Assembly: GCA_030627125.1 (NCBI GenBank)
Contig: DAOUSR010000015.1
Span: forward strand, 1-32,652
DNA: 32,652 nt
DNA from: Thioploca sp.
GTDB taxonomy: Bacteria > Pseudomonadota > Gammaproteobacteria > Beggiatoales > Beggiatoaceae
Direction of reading: 5' to 3'
Both the position numbers and the translations under genes were made by a program. Below, in pieces: positions 1-7,632 of the stretch. Position 1 is the first letter of the stretch, and every line of letters begins with the position of its first letter. The notes under the pieces are model-generated. The model saw only the letters and a program-made list of their open reading frames with translations. It was not told the DNA's origin and did no database searches.

Positions 1-1
1 A

Positions 2-196
2 GCAAGCAGAACAACAGTTCAAGTAATTTACAAACATGATATTGTAAAAAGTGAAGATAAAAATTTAGGATATTATAAATTACAATTTCAAAATAATTTA
101 TTCTCAATAATGTTCAATAATAGACTTAGTGAACTAACACAGTCGGAAAATCCACCATATATTTATTCCTATAATTTTTATCAAGATTTTGTATAA
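2..196 (+). pseudogene. M16 (insulinase-like) peptidase fragment, 5' end outside the window, apparently cut short at the 3' end
   Basis: Frame 2 reads ASRTTVQVIYKHDIVKSEDKNLGYYKLQFQNNLFSIMFNNRLSELTQSENPPYIYSYNFYQDFV*, which resembles the LFxxMxNxRLxELxQxxNPPY segment of M16 peptidases. It stops where the domain would normally continue. Confidence 0.5.
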
Positions 197-234
197 TCAT
201 CTACCATTAGGATGTAATAAGTATAATAAGGAGA

Positions 235-320
235 GGTAGTCATAAATAAATTAATGATTAATTAAGTGATTGGTTTTATTGTAATTTAAAACCATTACCA
301 CTACTTTATTTAGGACTACC
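235..320. mobile_element. 86-bp MITE-like element with IS1-like terminal inverted repeats
   Basis: Left end GGTAGTCATAAATAAATTAATG, right end CCACTACTTTATTTAGGACTACC (imperfect inverted repeat). The right end is a 25/26 reverse-complement match to 32576-32601. Confidence 0.55.
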
Positions 321-387
321 AATAATATCAATAATTTTAAAATTGGAGGATTAATTATGCAACAATACACTATGGAATCAAACAAAA

Positions 388-1830
388 ATGGTATTTAGCT
401 CACCTATATTTTTATTCGGATTTTTACCAATAGCATTACTATTTTATTACTTATCACCCAGATTGATAAAAAATCTAGTATTATTATTGATAAGCTTACT
501 CTTCTACGCATGGGGAGAAGTTTTTTATCTTGGCGTGATGCTAACATCGATTATATCAAACTACTTTTTTGGGTTGTTAATTTATCGATTTCTGGACAAA
601 CCTAAATTATCCCGATTATATTTAACATTGGGAATCATTATTAATATAGCTCTATTAACCTCTTTTAAATACGCTAATTTTATCACTGACAATGTCAATA
701 TATTATTTGCATGGCTTGATATTTCCGCAATTAATTTAGCTCCAGTTCATCTTCCATTAGGCATATCATTTTTTACCTTTCAAGCAATCTCATATATTGT
801 AGATGTTTATCGTAAAGAAGTTCCTTCTCAAAAGAATATTTTCAATCTGGCTCTTTACATCTCCCTATTTCCCCAATTAATTGCTGGCCCAATAGTTCGT
901 TATCACGATATTGCATCGCAAATTACTAGTAGAACTCATTCTATTGAATTATTTGCAAGTGGTGTCCAACGTTTTATCTATGGACTAGCCAAAAAAATGT
1001 TAATTGCTAACCCGCTTGGAGAAGTCGCTGATTCAATTTTTATGTTATCAGGCAATGACTTGACTATGCCTTTGGCTTGGATTGGAATTTTAGCGTATAC
1101 TTTGCAAATATATTTTGATTTCTCTGGCTATTCTGATATGGCGATTGGTCTGGGTAGAATGTTTGGGTTTAAATTCCTTGAGAACTTTAATTACCCTTAT
1201 ATTGCAACATCTGTACGAGAATTTTGGCGACGCTGGCATATATCGCTCTCCACTTGGTTTAGAGATTACGTTTATATTGCACTGGGTGGCAGTAGAGTAT
1301 CAACTATCAGAGTTTATACCAACTTGCTGATTGTGTTTATATTAACTGGATTTTGGCATGGTGCTAGTTGGAATTTCTTAATCTGGGGACTATTTCACGG
1401 GATATTTTTAGCTAGTGAACACGCAGGTTTATCCAATATTTTGAGCAAAATGTGGCAACCAATTCAGCATGTTTATTTGCTTATTATTGTAGTTATTGGT
1501 TGGGTATTTTTCCGCGCTGATACATTACCACAGGCTATTGATTATACCTATTCTATGGTTAATATTTATAATTATCAAACCACACTTTATCAGTTTGCCC
1601 AGCACTTGTCGTACGAAGCAATTTATGCATTTTTAATTGGGACTATATTATCACTTTCTTTGTACCCTTCAATCAAAAATTATCTTATTAAAACTGCTGG
1701 GGAAAATTTCATTAAAATTGCTTGTTTAATTGATATTCCAAGACTAATAATCCTATTTTCATTATTATTTTTAAGTATTATAAAAATTTCCTCATCTACT
1801 TATAACCCATTCATTTATTTTAGATTTTAA
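388..1830 (+). CDS. MBOAT family O-acyltransferase, AlgI-like
   Basis: MVFSSPIFLFGFLPIALLFYYL start, polytopic, FFTFQAISYIVDVYR, REFWRRWHISLSTWFRDYVYI and LTGFWHGASWNF motifs typical of AlgI/DltB MBOAT proteins. Confidence 0.95.
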   Translation: MVFSSPIFLFGFLPIALLFYYLSPRLIKNLVLLLISLLFYAWGEVFYLGVMLTSIISNYFFGLLIYRFLDKPKLSRLYLTLGIIINIALLTSFKYANFITDNVNILFAWLDISAINLAPVHLPLGISFFTFQAISYIVDVYRKEVPSQKNIFNLALYISLFPQLIAGPIVRYHDIASQITSRTHSIELFASGVQRFIYGLAKKMLIANPLGEVADSIFMLSGNDLTMPLAWIGILAYTLQIYFDFSGYSDMAIGLGRMFGFKFLENFNYPYIATSVREFWRRWHISLSTWFRDYVYIALGGSRVSTIRVYTNLLIVFILTGFWHGASWNFLIWGLFHGIFLASEHAGLSNILSKMWQPIQHVYLLIIVVIGWVFFRADTLPQAIDYTYSMVNIYNYQTTLYQFAQHLSYEAIYAFLIGTILSLSLYPSIKNYLIKTAGENFIKIACLIDIPRLIILFSLLFLSIIKISSSTYNPFIYFRF

Positions 1831-1838
1831 GAATATTC

Positions 1839-2990
1839 ATGAAAAATCAATATAAGTCAATTAGTTTAATTATTATTTTATTATTTTGTGCTTCAATATT
1901 TATCCCATTTTTGGTTGGTATTTGGGAAAATGATCAAGCAATCTCTAAACTTGAGAAGAGAAAATTAGCCCAATTGCCTGAATTTCCTAAAACAATAGCA
2001 GACATTAATAAATTTCCTCAATTATTTGATAAATATTATGCGGATCATTTTGGATTAAGGTACTTGTTTACTGAATATTATAAATTAGTAAAATATAATA
2101 TAAGTGATTCACCTTCAAGAGATGTTACTATAGGTAAAAATGGTTGGTTATTTCTGGGTTCTACTAAAAGAAGTTATAATAGATATGGTGATCCTATTGG
2201 AGATTTTAGAAATATTAATTTATTTTCGCAGCCAGAATTAATAAGATTTGCTAAATATATGGTAAATATTAATAATTGGTTAAATGAAAAAGGAATAAAA
2301 TATATATTTGTAATAGCTCCCAATAAACATACTATTTATTTCGATCAATTACCAGATTATATTTTTAAAGTTAATGAAAAATCAGCAACAGATCAGCTTA
2401 CTGAACATCTAGCAAAATATACAAATATTTCAGTAGTTGATTTAAGAAAACCATTGTTAAAAGAAAAAGAAAAACATCAAATTTATTTTAAAAACGATAC
2501 CCATTGGAACGATTATGCTGTCAATGTTGCACAGTATGAAATTATGTTGGAAATAGAGAAACTTTTTCCGGGTAAAATAGAGCCAGAATTACAAGAATTA
2601 AAAATAAAAATAAAAAAAGGCGGAGATTTATCAAGTTTTATTGAAATGAAGAATTCGCAAGAACCATTTCCTTATCCTGTATTCAAGAATACTTGTAATT
2701 TAAGTAAATATCCAAAAAATGCTAATGCACTTATAACTCATACTGTTACGTGCAAAAATCAAAAGCTTAATGCAATTATTTTTCGGGATTCATTTTTTAA
2801 CGCTTTAGAATACTATTTTGTAAGAAAATTCAAACGTTCTACTTATGTATGGGGAAAATTGAATTATCCATCTTTAATAAAATATATAGAATTAGAACAA
2901 CCAGATATAGTTATTGAAGAGATAGTTGAAAGGTGGCTTCCATATTTACCGAAAGATATAGAATTTAAGCATTATGTGAAAGATTTTTGA
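1839..2990 (+). CDS. AlgJ/AlgX-like (SGNH-type) O-acetyltransferase
   Basis: N-terminal TM, YYADHFGLR, IGKNGWLF, NDTHWNDYA and FRDSFFNAL motifs; 8 bp downstream of the AlgI-like gene. Confidence 0.9.
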   Translation: MKNQYKSISLIIILLFCASIFIPFLVGIWENDQAISKLEKRKLAQLPEFPKTIADINKFPQLFDKYYADHFGLRYLFTEYYKLVKYNISDSPSRDVTIGKNGWLFLGSTKRSYNRYGDPIGDFRNINLFSQPELIRFAKYMVNINNWLNEKGIKYIFVIAPNKHTIYFDQLPDYIFKVNEKSATDQLTEHLAKYTNISVVDLRKPLLKEKEKHQIYFKNDTHWNDYAVNVAQYEIMLEIEKLFPGKIEPELQELKIKIKKGGDLSSFIEMKNSQEPFPYPVFKNTCNLSKYPKNANALITHTVTCKNQKLNAIIFRDSFFNALEYYFVRKFKRSTYVWGKLNYPSLIKYIELEQPDIVIEEIVERWLPYLPKDIEFKHYVKDF

Positions 2991-3432
2991 TAAATATCGT
3001 ATATAGTGATATTCCGATATTATTATACTATTTTCATTTGAATAAAGGTATTTTCTATGTGTCTTATGGATATTTTTATAGGAATGTCACTATAAATTAG
3101 TATTTATTTCGGAAATCTTTTAGTCAGGTAGCGCGTTGCCCACCAAAATAATCAATGTCATTAAGTTAACGTAGCTACGCTATACTATTTCTTTAAATTT
3201 TTGAGCCTCTGTTAGTTGCGGACTACTCGACTTGCCTCTTTATGTCTCGCAACGATAGTAAATACTCTGTTCTTTATCAAGATAAATAGCTGAAAATATT
3301 AAGTATATTTTGATAATGAAATAAGCATTTTATTGTAAAAATACAGTTTTTTTCTGAAGAAATTTTAGCTTCCTACTTGCTCTGAATTTGTAACGATTTT
3401 TTTAGCATTTAGTGCGTTTGCTATGACTGTAC

Positions 3433-3702
3433 TTGTGTAACCAATCTGAAAATGATACCATCAGTTTTAAATATATATTCACAGATAAAATTTCTATACC
3501 ATTAATTGAGGCACTAGAATTTTTAACCGATGGTGGTAATGATGCGAAAATAGATGGTTTACATATTGGTGATTTGCAAGATAATGAATTTGTAGTAACC
3601 ATATTTCAAGGTAAGTATAAGCAAAAACTAGATAACCTTTCAAATTTTCCGGAAAATTCTGTAGTTAGAATTATAGATACTGTTAGAGCTTTATTTTTTT
3701 AA
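3433..3702 (+). CDS. small hypothetical protein
   Basis: 89-aa ORF directly upstream of a lipoprotein ORF. The only start is TTG just after an in-frame TGA, so the 5' end is uncertain. Confidence 0.5.
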   Translation: MCNQSENDTISFKYIFTDKISIPLIEALEFLTDGGNDAKIDGLHIGDLQDNEFVVTIFQGKYKQKLDNLSNFPENSVVRIIDTVRALFF

Positions 3703-3714
3703 AAGAGTTATATT

Positions 3715-4187
3715 ATGAAATATATGAAACCAAGATTAATCTATTGTTTGGTTATTTTATTTATTTGTGGTTGTGTATCTGATCCAACTAAAACCAAAGA
3801 TGAATTAGCAAATCTACATTTTTTGGATGCCAATACATTCGACCAAAATCTTTCTGAATCGATGTTGGCTAATACTGAAACTATTAATATAGTAATGATC
3901 GGAAAGGTCTCAGTTAACAAAATGCCAGAACGTTTGAATAAGTGGTTGGGTGTAATAACTAATAAATTAGGCAAGGTAGATTTTAAATCAACTACACCAC
4001 CTAAACCAGTAAATGAAAGAACTACTGCAGTTTAGCTATCACTGCAATTATAGGAATATTACCAACGGCTTACGACTTTTTTAAAGATGAAATTTCGTAT
4101 GGCCCAGCAGTAAACTATGACGCAGTTCTTTATTATCAAATTGATACTGGATTGCTAGAAAAAGTAGTATTTATCAAGAAGAACTAA
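3715..4187 (+). CDS. putative lipoprotein with an apparent frameshift (ORF 3715-4035, continuing in another frame at 4017-4187)
   Basis: Signal peptide with lipobox VILFICGC; the alternate frame after 4017 reads LAITAIIGILPTAYDFFKDEISYGPAVNYDAVLYYQIDTGLLEKVVFIKKN* up to the next gene. Confidence 0.5.
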
Positions 4188-4189
4188 TA

Positions 4190-5260
4190 ATGCCGTTATT
4201 TATTATAATTTTATTCAGTTTTATTGCTACAAATGTCAATTCTGCTACTTCATTTGCGGTTGGAAAATACGCTGGCCAACAGGAATATACTAATAATTTT
4301 ACTTTAAGCAAAAAATTGACAATTCCAGATGCTGACGAATTAGAAGTTAATATCGTTGGTAAAACAGAAAAATGTTGTGATTATGTAACTATTTATGCTA
4401 ATAAAAAATTTAAGTTCAGTGGTATAATTAAACAACGTATTGTGGTAACAGGTTCTTCAATTCGTGTGATATTTAGAGCTGATGGACGTACAACTGATGA
4501 AGGAGTATTAGTAGAAATTACCACTCGTTTACCAGCCAATATATTTAACGATATTAAGGAACAATTAGTAACAGCCACCAACAAAATCTTGAAATATGGT
4601 ACTAATAAAATTTATCTAAGTATTAATCAAAATTTACAAACACTTAAAAAAATACATTCTAAAATTAAAACGACTCAAGAAATTAACTTGGTGATTAATG
4701 AAGTCATTGATGAGTTAATTATCATTGGGCAAACATATAAAGAGATTGCGATTATGAGTTCAGATATTATGGATGAACATAAACAACAATTAGCTATTAT
4801 TGATAATCTCAAACAAAAAACTTTACATAATATTGATAAAATTCAACAAAAATATCAAGAATATCAGGTTTTACTTGGTGATACTAAAACTAAACTAGAG
4901 ATGTTCGATGATTCTTTAGAAAAACAAAAGTACAATTTTTCTATTAATGGTTATAATACTATTATGCAAACTTTAGCCGAACAACAACAAATTTGGAATA
5001 AGTTTTATAGTGAGCAAGAAATTATCACAAATAAGCTGACCACTCATTCTCAGAAAATCAAACTATTGTTACATGTATTGGGGATTAATTCTCAAATTTA
5101 TAAACAGTCTGCTAATGTAGCTTTATTACGCAAAAATTCTGTATTAAAATTAGATAAATTAATCAATTTGCCAGAGCTTAAAAATATCATTAATAACCTT
5201 GAAACAAGTGAAGCTAATATTTTGGAATGGCTAGAAAAAATTAAACAGGCAGATTTATAG
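4190..5260 (+). CDS. secreted protein with CUB-like N-terminal domain and coiled-coil C-terminal half
   Basis: Signal peptide; CCDYVTIYANKKFKFSG...GSSIRVIFRADGRTTDEGVLVEIT resembles CUB domains; followed by a long Gln/Lys/Leu-rich helical region. Confidence 0.6.
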   Translation: MPLFIIILFSFIATNVNSATSFAVGKYAGQQEYTNNFTLSKKLTIPDADELEVNIVGKTEKCCDYVTIYANKKFKFSGIIKQRIVVTGSSIRVIFRADGRTTDEGVLVEITTRLPANIFNDIKEQLVTATNKILKYGTNKIYLSINQNLQTLKKIHSKIKTTQEINLVINEVIDELIIIGQTYKEIAIMSSDIMDEHKQQLAIIDNLKQKTLHNIDKIQQKYQEYQVLLGDTKTKLEMFDDSLEKQKYNFSINGYNTIMQTLAEQQQIWNKFYSEQEIITNKLTTHSQKIKLLLHVLGINSQIYKQSANVALLRKNSVLKLDKLINLPELKNIINNLETSEANILEWLEKIKQADL

Positions 5261-5445
5261 AATTTCCCAATTGAAGATAATATATTGGTACGAATTAAAT
5301 AACTGATATTTATACTGAAGTTCATTAAGAATTAAGCATTTATAATTAAGAATTACTATATAAAACTCTTGATTTAGATTTATAAATCGTAATATAATCT
5401 AGATAATTTAACAATTTCCGACACATTAATTATATTAGGAATACT

Positions 5446-5874
5446 ATGCAAATAAAAGATATATTAACTCAGAAGAGCAGTGAAGTTTTTACTGTTGAAC
5501 CTAGCAAAAGTTTAATATCTGCTGTTAAAGATATGTATAAGAAAAAAGTTGGAGCTTTGTTAGTTAAGTCTGAAACTGGAGAGTCAGTTGGAATACTTAC
5601 AGAACGAGATGTTTTAAGATTTTACGCTAAACAGTCTGGTGATGCTAATAAAGTACTTGTTGCAGAAGTTATGACTAAGAGACTGTTTGTAGAAACTTTA
5701 GAGTCAACAGTTGATAATGCTAAATTCGTCATGACTGAAAAGCGAATTCGGCATTTGCCTATTGTAGATAATGGGAAGGTAGTTGGAATGATTTCTATTG
5801 GAGATTTAGTTAAAGCCAAGTTGCAAGAAACAGCAGTGGAAGCTAAATATTTAAGTGATTATATTGCTAGTTAA
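5446..5874 (+). CDS. tandem CBS domain protein
   Basis: Two CBS repeats: VGALLVKSETGESVGILTERDVLR and IRHLPIVDNGKVVGMISIGDLVK. Confidence 0.92.
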   Translation: MQIKDILTQKSSEVFTVEPSKSLISAVKDMYKKKVGALLVKSETGESVGILTERDVLRFYAKQSGDANKVLVAEVMTKRLFVETLESTVDNAKFVMTEKRIRHLPIVDNGKVVGMISIGDLVKAKLQETAVEAKYLSDYIAS

Positions 5875-5880
5875 TGATTT

Positions 5881-5897
5881 TGGTGGGCAACCCACCA
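5881..5897. repeat. short palindrome TGGTGGGCAACCCACCA
   Basis: 7-bp perfect stem with 3-nt loop directly after the CBS gene; related GCCCACC text occurs near 3126-3148. Confidence 0.5.
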
Positions 5898-6009
5898 TAA
5901 ATTATAATATTGGTAAATTTAACATTTTAAATAAAATGTCTGGTAAAATAGACAAAAGTTACTTTTACAGGATATTTTTAATTTTTTAATTAACAACGGA
6001 TAAACAATT

Positions 6010-6261
6010 ATGATGGGTATAAGTATTTGGCAATTATTGATAATTTTGGTAATTGTCGTAGTTTTATTTGGTACAAAAAAGCTAAGAAATATTGGTGGAG
6101 ATTTAGGTGGTGCAATCAAAAATTTCCGTCAATCTATGAAAGAAGGTGAATTAGAGGAAGAAGCTGAAACATCAACTCAAGCTAAGGCCCAATCAATAAA
6201 AGACGATAACGGTAAAATTATCGAAGGTCAAGTAACCAACAAACAAACCACCAAAGTATAA
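6010..6261 (+). CDS. tatA: Sec-independent translocase subunit TatA
   Basis: [46 protein letters not shown], canonical TatA. Confidence 0.95.
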   Translation: MMGISIWQLLIILVIVVVLFGTKKLRNIGGDLGGAIKNFRQSMKEGELEEEAETSTQAKAQSIKDDNGKIIEGQVTNKQTTKV

Positions 6262-6265
6262 TATA

Positions 6266-6679
6266 ATGTTTGATATAGGTTTTTTGGAAATTTGCTTAAT
6301 AGGGGTTATCGCATTATTAGTGATTGGCCCAGAAAAACTGCCGGGAGCAGCCCGTACTGCTGGTTTATGGGTTGGTAAAATGCGTAGTTTTATTACCACG
6401 ATGAAGCAAGATGTGGATCGAGAATTAAAATTACAAGAAATACAAGAAGCTATTAAGCATAGCGAACAATATGTGCATCAAATTGTTGAGGATATGGGTA
6501 CTGGTATGGAAAAACTGAACCAGCCAATTACTGATCCATTTGACAATGAATATTCCAATAAAAATTCATCTGATAATGAGGACACTGGTATAGAGAATCA
6601 ACCAGTTATTGAGCCGCCAGATGATGTTAATAAAAGTTCTTCTCCACCTGATATTCCAACCAAAACTCCAAATTTATGA
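6266..6679 (+). CDS. tatB: Sec-independent translocase subunit TatB
   Basis: MFDIGFLEICLIGVIALLVIGPEKLPGAARTAGLWVGK, canonical TatB. Confidence 0.95.
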   Translation: MFDIGFLEICLIGVIALLVIGPEKLPGAARTAGLWVGKMRSFITTMKQDVDRELKLQEIQEAIKHSEQYVHQIVEDMGTGMEKLNQPITDPFDNEYSNKNSSDNEDTGIENQPVIEPPDDVNKSSSPPDIPTKTPNL

Positions 6680-7497
6680 CAGACAGTTCCAGTACTACAG
6701 AGATGCCATTTGTCCAACATTTGTTGGAGTTGCGTGATCGATTATTAAAAATAGTTGCTTCCATTGCAGTAATTTTATTAGTATTAATGCCATTTGCCAA
6801 TGATCTGTTTCATTTGTTAGCTGGGCCGTTATTGGCTGAGTTGCCAGAAGGAACCCAAATGATAGCAATTGATGTTGGTTCACCATTCCTTACTCCGTTC
6901 AAATTAACCTTAGTGCTGTCTATTTTTTTATCTATGCCGATGATTCTATATCATTTATGGGCTTTTGTAGCTCCCGGCTTGTATAAAAATGAAAAGTCTA
7001 TGGTGCTGCCATTATTAGTGTCTAGTACCACGTTGTTTTATTTGGGAATGGTATTCGCTTATTACGTGGTATTTCCATTAATATTCGGATTTATGGTTAG
7101 CATGACCCCTGAAGGAGTAGAAATGAGTACCGATATTAGTCGGTATTTGGATTTTGTGCTGAAATTATTGTTTGCGTTTGGAATTGCGTTTCAAGTTCCA
7201 ATTGCTACAATTTTATTGGTGCGAGTTGGAATTGTCACCCCAGAATCACTTGCCGAAAAACGACCTTATATAATTGTTGGTGCATTTATCGTTGGCATGT
7301 TAATGACACCACCGGACATGATTTCCCAAACTTTATTAGCCGTACCAATCTGGTTATTATTTGAATTAGGTTTATTTATTTCTCGTTCGATGGCGGCTAA
7401 AAGGGAAGTAGATTCTGAAGAAGATGAACCAAATTTAGCTCTTAGCAGAGATGAGTTGGAAAAAGAAATAGCTAAAATTGAGAATAAGAAGGATTAA
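6676..7497 (+). CDS. tatC: Sec-independent translocase subunit TatC
   Basis: PFVQHLLELRDRLLK, FVAPGLYKNEKS, six-TM pattern; overlaps tatB by 4 bp. Confidence 0.96.
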   Translation: MTDSSSTTEMPFVQHLLELRDRLLKIVASIAVILLVLMPFANDLFHLLAGPLLAELPEGTQMIAIDVGSPFLTPFKLTLVLSIFLSMPMILYHLWAFVAPGLYKNEKSMVLPLLVSSTTLFYLGMVFAYYVVFPLIFGFMVSMTPEGVEMSTDISRYLDFVLKLLFAFGIAFQVPIATILLVRVGIVTPESLAEKRPYIIVGAFIVGMLMTPPDMISQTLLAVPIWLLFELGLFISRSMAAKREVDSEEDEPNLALSRDELEKEIAKIENKKD

Positions 7498-7632
7498 TGT
7501 TAATTCAATGTTGAAAATTTTATGTGCTTTGCTGAATAGACTATATTTTCTATATAATACCAAAGTTTTTATCTTTACTAATACGTTATAATTTACACGA
7601 TTGATATTTATTAAGAATTACTATAAAAAATT

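Noticed and set aside
3402-3602. Minus-strand 66-aa ORF
   Set aside because: Antisense to the 3433-3702 ORF; no domain or credible start signal.
7601-7614. FNR/DNR-like box TTGATATTTATTAA upstream of soeA
   Set aside because: One mismatch from TTGAT-N4-ATCAA, and it lies inside a diverged copy of the interspersed repeat, so chance similarity is the simpler explanation.
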